A stretch of 64,000 bases of DNA from Pseudomonadota bacterium (GTDB lineage Bacteria > Pseudomonadota > Gammaproteobacteria > Nitrosococcales > Methylophagaceae), in contig JALIBN010000006.1 in NCBI GenBank assembly GCA_030576275.1, positions 3,517-67,516 of the forward strand, in the 5' to 3' direction. The notes under the pieces are model-generated. The model saw nothing but the letters and a program-made list of their open reading frames with translations, made no database searches and was not told the origin of the DNA. Both the position numbers and the translations under genes were made by a program. Below, one piece after another: positions 33,019 to 42,871 of this stretch. The stretch's first letter is position 1, and each line of letters starts with the position of its first letter.

Positions 33019-33360
33019 ATGTCAGAAGTACCCGTCAGTACATCTACACCAAAATTAATTTATATTTTATTTTTAGCCAATATCCTTATCCCTTTTCTTG
33101 GCTTAATTGCTGTTGTAATGGCTTATATAAATAAAGCTGATGCTCCAGAATGGTTACAAACACATTATCAGTTTCAAATTCGTACATTTTGGATTGGCTT
33201 TTTATACTTCTTTATAGGTGCCTTATTAACCATGATCTTCATTGGCTACTTAGTCATTGTTTTCGCTGTAATTTGGGTGGTAATTCGCTGTGTTAAAGGC
33301 ATGAAGTATTTAGATGCTGGACAAGCTCAACCGAACCCAACAAGCTGGTTGTTCTCTTAA
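33019..33360 (+). CDS. DUF4870-like membrane protein
   Basis: PEWLQTHYQFQIRTFWIGFLYFFIGALL; start trimmed to MSEVPVST after an AAAGGA site. Confidence 0.78.
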   Translation: MSEVPVSTSTPKLIYILFLANILIPFLGLIAVVMAYINKADAPEWLQTHYQFQIRTFWIGFLYFFIGALLTMIFIGYLVIVFAVIWVVIRCVKGMKYLDAGQAQPNPTSWLFS

Positions 33361-33389
33361 GCTAGTTACAACATCTTTATCTTTATTTG

Positions 33390-34148
33390 TCATTTTTCTT
33401 TTCGATAAATAGCCAACGGACCCGTTGCTTGCTCAGTGGGCATTATTTCCATTGTAGTGACATTAACATGCGCTGGCGTGCTTGCTAACCAAAATACCGT
33501 ATCAGCAATATCTTGAGCCGTTAATGCGACCGTTTGTTGATAAACTCCTTCAGCACGTTGTTTATCATTTTTAAAACGTACCATCGAAAATTCAGTTTCA
33601 GCATTGCCTGGTTCGATATTAGTAACCCTAATTCCAGTGCCCAATAAATCAGCACGAATTGCCAATGAAAATTGTCTTACAAAGGCCTTACTAGCACAAT
33701 AAACATTACCGCCAGGATAGGGCCAATTACCTGCTACTGAACCAATATTAATAATGTAACCGCTTCCTTGTTGCTTCATCTTAGGCAACACAGTTCTGGT
33801 GCAATACATTAAACCTTTAATATTGGTATCAACCATTTTATCCCAATCATCGAGATCAGTCTTATCAGCGGGTTCTAAGCCTAAAGCAAGTCCTGCATTA
33901 TTCAGTAAAACGTCAATATTGGAAAATGAGTCAGGTAAAGTGTTAAATGCATGTTCCACTGCATTGCGATCCGTAATATCGAAACAACAAATATGTACTT
34001 GTTGAGGCCCACCTAATTCAAGCTGTAAAGCCTTCAAGCGTTGTTGGCGTCGGCCCGTAAGAATTAATTTCCAGCCAAAGCTTGCAAATAATCGAGCTGT
34101 GGCTTCACCAAAACCAGATGTTGCACCAGTAATCATAATTGTTTTCAT
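33390..34148 (-). CDS. SDR family NAD(P)-dependent oxidoreductase (YdfG-like)
   Basis: MITGATSGFGEATARLFASFGW, NNAGLALG, YCASKAFVRQFS. Confidence 0.9.
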   Translation of the reverse strand: MKTIMITGATSGFGEATARLFASFGWKLILTGRRQQRLKALQLELGGPQQVHICCFDITDRNAVEHAFNTLPDSFSNIDVLLNNAGLALGLEPADKTDLDDWDKMVDTNIKGLMYCTRTVLPKMKQQGSGYIINIGSVAGNWPYPGGNVYCASKAFVRQFSLAIRADLLGTGIRVTNIEPGNAETEFSMVRFKNDKQRAEGVYQQTVALTAQDIADTVFWLASTPAHVNVTTMEIMPTEQATGPLAIYRKEK

Positions 34149-34171
34149 CAGTACTTTTTACTCCTAACGTG

Positions 34172-35569
34172 TTACGTCGGTCGTTTTACTAAAATCGCTA
34201 AGGCCGCGATACGGTATGCTTCTGCCAATGTTGGGAAGTTAAAGGTACTTTCGACAAAGATATCAACATCAGCATCACATAACATCGCCATATGCCCAAT
34301 GTGAACTACTTCGGTTGAGCCCTCTCCCACCAGCATCACGCCAAGGATTTTTTTACCTTGTGGATCAGCAACAATTTTTAACATGCCTTCAGTATTACCT
34401 GAGATCTGACCGCGAGCAACTTCTGCAAACGAGGCGATTCCCACGATTACATCGCCATATTGTTCCCGCGCTTGTTTCTCAGTCAAACCTACTGAGGATA
34501 ACTCAGGAATAGAATAAATACCGGCAGGAATGAGTTGCCCCATCATGCCAGTATTTATTCCTAATGCATTACACGAGGCGCGACGTCCTTGCTCCATCGA
34601 TGCTGATGCCAAGGAAGGTGGACCAATAACATCACCAGCGGCATAAATATTCGCAACAATAGTCCGGAGGTTTTCATCAACACTTATTAAGCCTCTGTCA
34701 TTCAATGCTAAACCTGCATTTTCAAGCTGTAAACCTTTCACATTGGCAAGACGACCCGCCGCACATAATAATTTTTGACTACGAATTACAGTACCATCAG
34801 CACATTCTGTAATGACCTCACTGATATCATCCCAGTAGACCTTTTCAACATTTTGGTTGCCCATCCATGTGCCGCCCATATTGGTAAAGGCTTTGGCAAA
34901 AGTATCCGTCATATCACTATCTAAAAAGCCAAGTGGGGTTGGGTAACGATCTATCATGGTGACTTTAACACCTAAAGCCTGAAAGATAGTGGCATATTCA
35001 CTGGCAATGACGCCCCCGCCTAATACCGTAAGGCTCGATGGCAAATACAACATTGATAAGATTGAATCGCTGTCAAAGATATGCTCGTGATCGATGGGAA
35101 TATTATCTGGAGTACGTGGGTAAGAACCAGCGGCGATAATGATAATCTTCGCACGCACATCAGTAGTGTCACCACCGACCTTAGTAATTTTAATTGTTTG
35201 ATTATCAATAAAGCTAGCACGCCCATGAATCCGTTCGACTTTATTACGATCCATTTGTTTACGCATGTACTTATCATGCGATTTAAGCACTTCGTCCAGA
35301 CGATCGATCAAGGTAACCATCTCAGTATCTTCACCCAGCTTAAAATCAGCTAGTGCAGCATTTTGACGCATATTTTTTACACGAAGTGCATTTTCACGCA
35401 GGGTTTTTGATGGAATAGTGCCGCGATGAACACATGCACCGCCAAATAAACTATCAAGCTCAACTATAGCAACACGCTGGTCAGCTTTAGCGGCTTGAAT
35501 TGCAGATTTTTGCCCGGCGGGCCCGCTACCAATAACAAATACATCATAATCAAACTCCTTATTACTCAT
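34172..35569 (-). CDS. sthA: Soluble (Si-specific) NAD(P)+ transhydrogenase
   Basis: DVFVIGSGPAGQKSAIQAAK, GGACVHRGTIPSKTLRE, VVHIGHMAMLCDADVDIFVESTFNFPTLAEAYRIAAL. Confidence 0.93.
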   Translation of the reverse strand: MSNKEFDYDVFVIGSGPAGQKSAIQAAKADQRVAIVELDSLFGGACVHRGTIPSKTLRENALRVKNMRQNAALADFKLGEDTEMVTLIDRLDEVLKSHDKYMRKQMDRNKVERIHGRASFIDNQTIKITKVGGDTTDVRAKIIIIAAGSYPRTPDNIPIDHEHIFDSDSILSMLYLPSSLTVLGGGVIASEYATIFQALGVKVTMIDRYPTPLGFLDSDMTDTFAKAFTNMGGTWMGNQNVEKVYWDDISEVITECADGTVIRSQKLLCAAGRLANVKGLQLENAGLALNDRGLISVDENLRTIVANIYAAGDVIGPPSLASASMEQGRRASCNALGINTGMMGQLIPAGIYSIPELSSVGLTEKQAREQYGDVIVGIASFAEVARGQISGNTEGMLKIVADPQGKKILGVMLVGEGSTEVVHIGHMAMLCDADVDIFVESTFNFPTLAEAYRIAALAILVKRPT

Positions 35570-36428
35570 GATGATACCCCTCTAATCGGGCTTTAATGGC
35601 ATCTGTCTGGTTTAATAAACTTTCGACCTCATCTTGATAGAGATTTAGTGTCGCAAGGGCGGGGAGAACAAATAAAGTTTCTTTGTCTAACTTTTCTGGC
35701 GTCAACATATAGGTGGCAAATCTAGCACCAATAGTAACCTGTGCTGTCTGTGAACTTGTCGCTAAGGCATTATTGTAATCTGTGTAAGAACTGACAGCTT
35801 CAACCACTAATGTCGGCATTTTCCATAAATTAACTACCGCCTCACTCACTCGATGGGAGTATGTGTTTTCCAGTTGATGAATGTCTTCTACAGTAAGATC
35901 TACTTGATCTTTTTTAGCCAATTCAATGATTGTCTGCAATATGGCAGGACGGCCTATAGAATGAAGTAGCCCAGCTAGAAAAGCCACTTCGACATTACTT
36001 CGGCAATGTCGTGCTACTTCTTTTGCCCATAGTGATGTTGCCAAAGCATGACGCCAAACACCCGCGACATATGATTCATAACCTGGCGTGTTAAACATCT
36101 TGGCACCGATAGCGGCAGTTAATGCAATTTCACTAATAACACCCATGCCAAGACGTGCGATAGCTTGCTGTAATGAGACTAAATTAGACATCGGCGTATA
36201 AGCTGCTGAGTTGGCAATCCGCATAACATGACCAGCTAAAGATTGATCACTTTGTATGAGCTGGGCCATTTCGCTAGCATCTGAATCTGAATTTTGTGCC
36301 AATAAAAGTGCTTTATTAGCCACTTCAGGCAACATCGGCACTTCTATACCACCCCGATTAATTAAATGTTCTAAGGGTTCGGCCAGCAATTGCGCTTGAC
36401 TAGATAAGGTATGACCTTCAGTACTCAT
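35562..36428 (-). CDS. HDOD domain-containing protein
   Basis: EVPMLPEVANKALLLAQNSDSDASEMAQLIQSDQSLAGHVMRIANSAAY. Confidence 0.88.
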   Translation of the reverse strand: MSTEGHTLSSQAQLLAEPLEHLINRGGIEVPMLPEVANKALLLAQNSDSDASEMAQLIQSDQSLAGHVMRIANSAAYTPMSNLVSLQQAIARLGMGVISEIALTAAIGAKMFNTPGYESYVAGVWRHALATSLWAKEVARHCRSNVEVAFLAGLLHSIGRPAILQTIIELAKKDQVDLTVEDIHQLENTYSHRVSEAVVNLWKMPTLVVEAVSSYTDYNNALATSSQTAQVTIGARFATYMLTPEKLDKETLFVLPALATLNLYQDEVESLLNQTDAIKARLEGYHHE

Positions 36429-36499
36429 AACATGATTCCGGTTGACTATAAATTATTAAAGTTATTACTGCTTATTAATAAGCAGTTCACTAATTGGAA

Positions 36500-37357
36500 T
36501 CAAGCACCTTCAGAAAAGACAATCGTACGACGACCGGAGATAATAATACGATGTTCGATATGGGCTTTAACAGCACGTGCTAATACTAATCGTTCGATAT
36601 CTTTACCTATCATCACTAAGTCTTCAGGGCTATTGTCGTGCATGACGCGCTCGACTCCTTGATCTATTATTGGGCCTTCATCTAAGTCTGCAGTAGCATA
36701 ATGTGATGTCGCACCAATTATTTTCACGCCGCGATCATAGGCTTGGTGATAGGGTTTCGCCCCCTGAAATGCAGGTAAAAATCCATGATGAATATTAATG
36801 ACGCTCCCCGCATGTTGCTGAACAAATTTTTCAGAGAGAATTTGCATGTAACGCGCCATGACGATCAAATCAATTTTATATTCATCGAGTAAGGCATTTA
36901 TTTGAGCTTCTTGTTGCGCTTTGGTATCTTTAGTAATAGGTAGATGATAGAAGGGTTTAGCAAATTGTTTTGCCATATTTGCAAGATCGTTATGATTAGC
37001 GATTATCAGTGGAATTTCACACTTCAATTCACCTTCCAACTCTCGCAACAATAAATCATAAGGGCAATGTGAGGCCCTTGTTACCAACAGGGCAACGCGG
37101 TAAGGTTGATCTGAATAGCGCACTGACCATGTTAGGCCCAAGCGATTAGCAAATACCGTAAATTCTTGCTCTAATAGTGCGCGGTCTGACTGGACATCAT
37201 CTTCCAGCTTTATCCGCATGAAATACTGACCATCTTGTATGTCGGTATATTGTTGGCAATGCAGAATATTAAAATCTCGTTCCGCAAAAAAACTTGTTAT
37301 GCCAGCGACCAAACCTTTTTGATCAGGACATTGAATAAGAAAAACAATTGCGTTCAT
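36500..37357 (-). CDS. purU: Formyltetrahydrofolate deformylase
   Basis: QCPDQKGLVAGITSFF, INIHHGFLPAFQGAKPYHQAYDRGVKIIGATSHYATADLDEGPIIDQ. Confidence 0.95.
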   Translation of the reverse strand: MNAIVFLIQCPDQKGLVAGITSFFAERDFNILHCQQYTDIQDGQYFMRIKLEDDVQSDRALLEQEFTVFANRLGLTWSVRYSDQPYRVALLVTRASHCPYDLLLRELEGELKCEIPLIIANHNDLANMAKQFAKPFYHLPITKDTKAQQEAQINALLDEYKIDLIVMARYMQILSEKFVQQHAGSVINIHHGFLPAFQGAKPYHQAYDRGVKIIGATSHYATADLDEGPIIDQGVERVMHDNSPEDLVMIGKDIERLVLARAVKAHIEHRIIISGRRTIVFSEGA

Positions 37358-37417
37358 AAATCAATCATACCTTCAAACATATTTAATTTCGTCGTATCGT
37401 AGCATTATTGCTCGCAC

Positions 37418-37774
37418 TCATGAATATTCTGTATATTTATCTGCTCGGCCTTTGACTTGATCGACAGGATATTTTTTCGCGTTTTTATCTATTTTAGTCG
37501 CCAAAGCCTGATTGATATCGACACCGAGGTCATGACAAAGATAAGCTAAATATGCTGTTACATCAGCTAGTTCGTCCTCCAGTGCTTGTCGTTTTTCAGA
37601 TTTAAGCTGGATATTTATTTCATCATTAGTTTTCCATTGAAACCATTCTAATAATTCAGATGCTTCGATAGACAAAGAAATGGCTAAATCTTTGGGGTTA
37701 TGAAACTGTTCCCAATCGCGCTCACGACGAAATGAAATAAGTCTTTCCAATATTTCCGGTTTAATCATAATCAA
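37418..37774 (-). CDS. MazG-like nucleotide pyrophosphohydrolase
   Basis: FRRERDWEQFHNPKDLAISLSIEASELLEWFQW...ELADVTAYLAYLCHDLGVD. Confidence 0.88.
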   Translation of the reverse strand: MIMIKPEILERLISFRRERDWEQFHNPKDLAISLSIEASELLEWFQWKTNDEINIQLKSEKRQALEDELADVTAYLAYLCHDLGVDINQALATKIDKNAKKYPVDQVKGRADKYTEYS

Positions 37775-38525
37775 GAAACTCAGTTATTTTAGTCAACAAT
37801 TGTTGGGGCGCCTCAGCATGTACCCAATGACCTGCTTGCTCAATGGTTGCTAGTTCTGCATATGGAAAGCAGGTTCTAATTAAATCAATATCCTCATCCC
37901 CGACATAATCTGATTGACCACCACGAATAAAACAACTGGGAATCATTATTGTTTCATCTTCACAAACGGCCGCAAGCAGTTGAGAATAATTATCATACAA
38001 AGCCTGTAAATTTATTCGCCAGCTCAGTTGTGCGCCGTTTAAGGCGAGATTCATTAATAAAAATTGCCGTACGGCTTTATTTGGCAAAGCTGTTTTCAAT
38101 GCATCATTAACCTCATTACGACTCGTGTATAAGGATAAGTCTAAAGCTAATAAAGCCCTAAATATAGCACTATGTTCATCATGGTATTGTTTCGGTGCAA
38201 TATCCACCACTACTAGTTTGCGTAGCCTTTGTGGATAATGCAGACTAAACGACATCGCTAATTTGCCACCCATCGAATGACCAATGATATCGGCTTTATC
38301 TAACTTTAATAGCTCAAATAATTCGGCCAAATCTTCAACCATCAAAGCATAAGTTTGTTGTGAACTATGGGGTGAACGACCGTGATTGCGTAAATCGACC
38401 GTGATTACTTGTGCATGTGTAGCTAATTGTTTGGCTACGGCCTGCCAATTATCAGAGGATCCGAACAAGCCATGCAAGATAATAAGAGGCTGACCTGTGC
38501 CAATGGTTTGATAATATAGTTTCAT
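37761..38525 (-). CDS. Alpha/beta fold hydrolase (YbfF-like)
   Basis: LIILHGLFGSSDNWQAVAKQLATHAQVITVDLRNHGRSPHS, IIGHSMGGKLAMSF. Confidence 0.9.
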   Translation of the reverse strand: MKLYYQTIGTGQPLIILHGLFGSSDNWQAVAKQLATHAQVITVDLRNHGRSPHSSQQTYALMVEDLAELFELLKLDKADIIGHSMGGKLAMSFSLHYPQRLRKLVVVDIAPKQYHDEHSAIFRALLALDLSLYTSRNEVNDALKTALPNKAVRQFLLMNLALNGAQLSWRINLQALYDNYSQLLAAVCEDETIMIPSCFIRGGQSDYVGDEDIDLIRTCFPYAELATIEQAGHWVHAEAPQQLLTKITEFLDYD

Positions 38526-38592
38526 TGAATGATAATTTATTGTGTCGTGTGTTTATAATGGTGTCATTTTATGACAATTTGGGGATATTTAG

Positions 38593-38766
38593 GTGGAAGA
38601 TGAAACCGTTTTAGTGATGATAGTTCAACAATATGCGAGTAAATATGGCATTACTTTTAGCTCTAAACATTTGGATGACCCAGAGAAGAAAACTAAACTT
38701 ATTAGCCTGATTCAAGAATCACTTTCTGGCAAACGTGGTCCAGTCACTGATGAAGATCTTGTGTAA
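38593..38766 (+). CDS. Candidate small protein (57 aa), below the ORF-track length cutoff
   Basis: GTG-started frame VEDETVLVMIVQQYASKYGITFSSKHLDDPEKKTKLISLIQESLSGKRGPVTDEDLV*. It has an upstream TATAAT (38554-38559) and a downstream terminator. Confidence 0.55.
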   Translation: MEDETVLVMIVQQYASKYGITFSSKHLDDPEKKTKLISLIQESLSGKRGPVTDEDLV

Positions 38767-38793
38767 CTAAACACGTTATTGTTTAAATAAAAC

Positions 38794-38819
38794 GGCCACC
38801 TGATAAGGTGGCCTTTTTA
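38794..38819. terminator. Rho-independent terminator
   Basis: GGCCACCtgataaGGTGGCCtttttaa. Confidence 0.88.
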
Positions 38820-38854
38820 ATTCAATGTCGCTCAAAATGAATCAACTAATCAAA

Positions 38855-40072
38855 TTAATCAACGATCTTTTCAAATACTAAACTGGCGTTAGTGCCACCA
38901 AAACCAAAGCTATTTGACATCACCGTTTTTAAACCAGCATTGTCTTTACGTTCACGAATAATAGGAATACCTGCTGCTTGAGGATCAATATTATCAATGT
39001 TTGCTGATGCGGCAATAAAATCATTTTCCATCATCAATAAACAATAAATTGCTTCTTGTACACCCGCAGCACCTAATGAATGTCCTGACAATGACTTAGT
39101 TGAACCAACGATAGGAACATTGTCACCAAAGGCTTTTTTAACCGCGCCTAGCTCGGCCAAATCACCTACTGGCGTACTAGTTCCATGGGCATTAATATAA
39201 TCAATGGGCGCTCTTACGGTTGCGGTTGCAAGTTGCATACAACGCACAGCACCTTCACCTGAAGGAGCAACCATGTCATAGCCATCAGATGTTGCGGCAT
39301 AACCGGTTAATTCTGCGTAAATTTTTGCGCCGCGAGCTTTAGCGTGTTCATATTCTTCTAATACTAATACACCACCACCACCCGCAATAACAAATCCATC
39401 ACGGTCAGCATCATAGGCCCGAGATGCTTTTTCAGGGGTGTCGTTATATTTGGTCGATAATGCACCCATCGCGTCAAACAATGAACTCATAGTCCAATGT
39501 TCTTCTTCAGCACCGCCAGCAAAGACAATATCTTGCTTACCGAGTTGAATTTGCTCCATGGCATTACCAATACAATGTGCACTTGTCGCACAGGCAGATG
39601 ACATTGAATAATTCACACCTTTAATTTTAAATGGTGTGGCTAAACATGCTGATGTCGTACTACCCATAACTTGGGTAACGCGATATGGTCCAACACGTTT
39701 AATACCTTTTTCACGCAAAATATCAGCGGCTTCAACTTGATTGGATGATGATGCACCACCAGACCCCATAACGAGGCCTGTTCGTGGATTAGACACCTGC
39801 TCATCAGTTAAACCAGAATCAGTAATGGCTTGTTGCATCGAAATATAAGCATATGCGGCAGCATCACCCATAAACCGTAATGTTTTGCGGTCGATAAACT
39901 CTTTAAAGTCGATATCAACGCTACCAGCAACATGACTACGAAACCCCATATCAGCATATTCTTGTTTAAATCGAATGCCTGAACGCCCTAAACGTAATGA
40001 CTCTGTAACGGTTGCCGCATCTAAACCCAAACAAGATGTAATACCTAAACCTGTGATTACTACACGTTTCAT
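38855..40072 (-). CDS. fabB: Beta-ketoacyl-ACP synthase I
   Basis: [49 protein letters not shown]; next to fabA. Confidence 0.95.
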   Translation of the reverse strand: MKRVVITGLGITSCLGLDAATVTESLRLGRSGIRFKQEYADMGFRSHVAGSVDIDFKEFIDRKTLRFMGDAAAYAYISMQQAITDSGLTDEQVSNPRTGLVMGSGGASSSNQVEAADILREKGIKRVGPYRVTQVMGSTTSACLATPFKIKGVNYSMSSACATSAHCIGNAMEQIQLGKQDIVFAGGAEEEHWTMSSLFDAMGALSTKYNDTPEKASRAYDADRDGFVIAGGGGVLVLEEYEHAKARGAKIYAELTGYAATSDGYDMVAPSGEGAVRCMQLATATVRAPIDYINAHGTSTPVGDLAELGAVKKAFGDNVPIVGSTKSLSGHSLGAAGVQEAIYCLLMMENDFIAASANIDNIDPQAAGIPIIRERKDNAGLKTVMSNSFGFGGTNASLVFEKIVD

Positions 40073-40081
40073 TGCTATTTC

Positions 40082-40597
40082 CTAAAAATCTTCAGTGGAA
40101 GTAAATAAACCTACTTTTAGGTCTTTTGCTGTGTATATTTCGCGGCCATCGACAGAGACAGAGCCATCCGCTATCGCTAAAACTAATTTACGTGCAATAA
40201 CACGTTTTAAATCGAGTTTATACGTCACTTTTTTCGCTGTTGGTACCACTTGTCCAGAGAATTTAACTTCTCCTGAACCTAATGCACGACCACGACCAGG
40301 ATTACCATCCCAGCCTAAGAAAAACCCAACCAATTGCCACATAGCATCTAAGCCAAGGCAGCCAGGCATTACAGGATCACCAGGAAAATGACATGCAAAA
40401 AACCACAATTCTGGCGTAATATCTAATTCGGCAATAATTTCACCTTTGCCGTATTTTCCGCCTTCATTAGAAATATGAATAATACGATCCATCATCAGCA
40501 TATTCGGGGTAGGTAATTGTGCATTGCCAGGGCCGAACATTTCGCCGCGACCGCACTGCAAAAGCTCTTCGTATGAAAATGATGACTGTTTACTCAT
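40082..40597 (-). CDS. fabA: 3-hydroxydecanoyl-ACP dehydratase/isomerase
   Basis: [33 protein letters not shown]. Confidence 0.96.
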   Translation of the reverse strand: MSKQSSFSYEELLQCGRGEMFGPGNAQLPTPNMLMMDRIIHISNEGGKYGKGEIIAELDITPELWFFACHFPGDPVMPGCLGLDAMWQLVGFFLGWDGNPGRGRALGSGEVKFSGQVVPTAKKVTYKLDLKRVIARKLVLAIADGSVSVDGREIYTAKDLKVGLFTSTEDF

Positions 40598-40700
40598 AGA
40601 TTCTTCTTTAAAAACGCCTCTAATTGGGCAATCGTTTTATGATATCACGACCCAGTAAAACTAAAAAGTAACATCAACGATTTCAACTATCTGACATAAA

Positions 40701-40728
40701 AAAAGCCACTATAGAAATAGTGGCTTTT
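40701..40728. terminator. Rho-independent terminator (bidirectional structure)
   Basis: AAAAGCCACTAtagaaaTAGTGGCTTTT. Confidence 0.85.
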
Positions 40729-40749
40729 AAAACTATTTCGGGAAATTAT

Positions 40750-42087
40750 TTATTGTTCAGCGCTTGTTAACGTCATAGCTGCCTCAGGTAATGCCACATC
40801 AAGTCCTTGCAACAAACTGCCTATGCTATTTAGAATCCGGTACATCGCAAACAATTGATCATATTGCGCATTTACTAAATCTTGACGCGCGGTGAAAACT
40901 TCATTTTCAGAGTCTAATAAATCTAATAAGGTACGTTGGCCAAGACTAAATTGTTGTTGATAAGCATCTCTTGAGCTTTCGCTTGAATCAACATGTAGCT
41001 TAAAGTACTCCATTTGATTTGTAACAGTTTGTAATGCATTCCACGACAATCGCACACTTTGTTCGACTTGGCGATGGGTATTATTGCGAATTTCTGAAGC
41101 TTGGTTGATTAAATAGCCTGTTTCTTGGCGACGAGCACTGTCTTTACCACCATTTAACAAGTTGTAACGTAAGCGAAACATAGCGGTAACATCATTATTA
41201 TGACCATCAACACCATCAAGATCATTATTTGCTGTTGCACCTAATTCAAAATCAACACGCGGATAGAAAGGAGATACCGCCGTGTCATGTTGAGCATTTG
41301 CAGATTCAACATCAGCTTGAGCAGACTTTAAAGTAGGGTGATTGTCTATGCCTCGGCTAATAGCTTCATCTAGCGTGGCAGGGATTAGATTTAACGGTGA
41401 TTCCGGTTCGCTCAATGATTCGCTAGCTAATCCTATAACTCGTAAATAAGTTGTCTCTGCATCACGTAAATTACTTTGCTCTGCAATTTGATTGGCTTTA
41501 GCTAATGCAAGTCGGCCTTTGCTTTGGTCCATGTCCGAGCCACGTCCCACACCACGTTCGCTACGTAATCTAATTTGATCATGTGTGCGCTCATGGGCTT
41601 CAAGGTTAGTTGTCGCCAATTCCACTAGCTTTTGTTGACGCAATACATTTAAATAAGCATCAACGGCTTCTAGTGCGGTGTTTTCAGAGGCACCAAATAC
41701 ACCATAGGCTCGTGAATCGGTTCGAGCCGTTTGTCGGCGGGTTTCATTTTTGGTTGCCATGCCATCAAATAACATTTGACGTAAATTGATGCTCGCTTCA
41801 TCGCGATTCATATGTACGTCTTTGTGAGAGCCTGGCGTTCGCGTTGTAGGATTATCACTAGATTCCCAACCAGTTCCAATTGCTAGGTCAATGGTTGGTA
41901 GGTATCCCGCCTTAGCTTGATTCACCTCTTCTGCCACGGCATTTCGTTCATTACTGGCTGCCAGCACATCTGGATTAGTTTTTATCGTAGTATCAACTGC
42001 TTGCTCTAAGGTAGTTGCTGATAATGAAATTGACCCCATACATAGTGCCGCGGTAATCATGAGTTTTGTTGATTTTATAAATTTCAC
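40750..42087 (-). CDS. TolC family outer membrane protein, T1SS-associated
   Basis: Signal peptide; TLEQAVDTTIKTNPDVLAASNERNAVAEEVNQAKAGYLPTIDLAIGTG; adjacent HlyD and ABC genes. Confidence 0.9.
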   Translation of the reverse strand: MKFIKSTKLMITAALCMGSISLSATTLEQAVDTTIKTNPDVLAASNERNAVAEEVNQAKAGYLPTIDLAIGTGWESSDNPTTRTPGSHKDVHMNRDEASINLRQMLFDGMATKNETRRQTARTDSRAYGVFGASENTALEAVDAYLNVLRQQKLVELATTNLEAHERTHDQIRLRSERGVGRGSDMDQSKGRLALAKANQIAEQSNLRDAETTYLRVIGLASESLSEPESPLNLIPATLDEAISRGIDNHPTLKSAQADVESANAQHDTAVSPFYPRVDFELGATANNDLDGVDGHNNDVTAMFRLRYNLLNGGKDSARRQETGYLINQASEIRNNTHRQVEQSVRLSWNALQTVTNQMEYFKLHVDSSESSRDAYQQQFSLGQRTLLDLLDSENEVFTARQDLVNAQYDQLFAMYRILNSIGSLLQGLDVALPEAAMTLTSAEQ

Positions 42088-42183
42088 TTTTAATTCCTTG
42101 AATAAACTAATTCATAAATTGAAATAATACGATTTATCTTTATACTAAACAATATCATATAAATATTCTTTTCGTATATAGCC

Positions 42184-42855
42184 TTAACGCAAATCTCTAA
42201 AGAAAATAGCCAGTGACAGTCGATCTGAAATATCTAGCTTTTGAAAAATGGTCGTTAAATGAGCTTTGACAGTACGTTCTGTTATTGCCATTTTATAAGC
42301 AATCATTTTATTTGTTGCCCCATGACTGACCAATGTCGCCACCTCAATTTCTTTAGGTGACAGTAACGCTAGGGACTGCTGCTGTTCCAACGATATTTTA
42401 GGGATGGCAACCTGTGTTAATTCATCAATCAAACTCGAGATAACATAACGTTCAACCCAAACTTCTCCATGTAATATCGAATGCATGGCAAAGTGCAATT
42501 TTTCTGGGGGTAAGTGATTATCAAAATAACCACGAGCCCCTTGTTTCAATAGTGCGATTTGGCTCTCAATAGCCCGGCCAACGCCCAATACTAAAATTTG
42601 TGTAGTGGGACTTGTCTCTTTAATCGCAGATATTAATGAAATTTGTTGATCTCTAATTAAATCCTCATGACATAAAACAAGGTCCGGTTGCTTATTAATT
42701 ATAGTGTCCAATAAATCAGCCAATGTATAACAATTCGAGGCGACATAATGAGCAGGCAAGTTTACGGAAATAGCTTTACACTCATCTTCATCAGGAATGG
42801 CTATGCACACACTCTTTTTTAATAACTCAGGGGTTATCGTCGCATCTATTAACAT
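42184..42855 (-). CDS. LuxR-type response regulator transcription factor
   Basis: LSPKEIEVATLVSHGATNKMIAYKMAITERTVKAHLTTIFQKLDISDRLSLAIF HTH; N-terminal receiver-like domain. Confidence 0.86.
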   Translation of the reverse strand: MLIDATITPELLKKSVCIAIPDEDECKAISVNLPAHYVASNCYTLADLLDTIINKQPDLVLCHEDLIRDQQISLISAIKETSPTTQILVLGVGRAIESQIALLKQGARGYFDNHLPPEKLHFAMHSILHGEVWVERYVISSLIDELTQVAIPKISLEQQQSLALLSPKEIEVATLVSHGATNKMIAYKMAITERTVKAHLTTIFQKLDISDRLSLAIFFRDLR

Positions 42856-42871
42856 GATCGCTCTCTCAACA

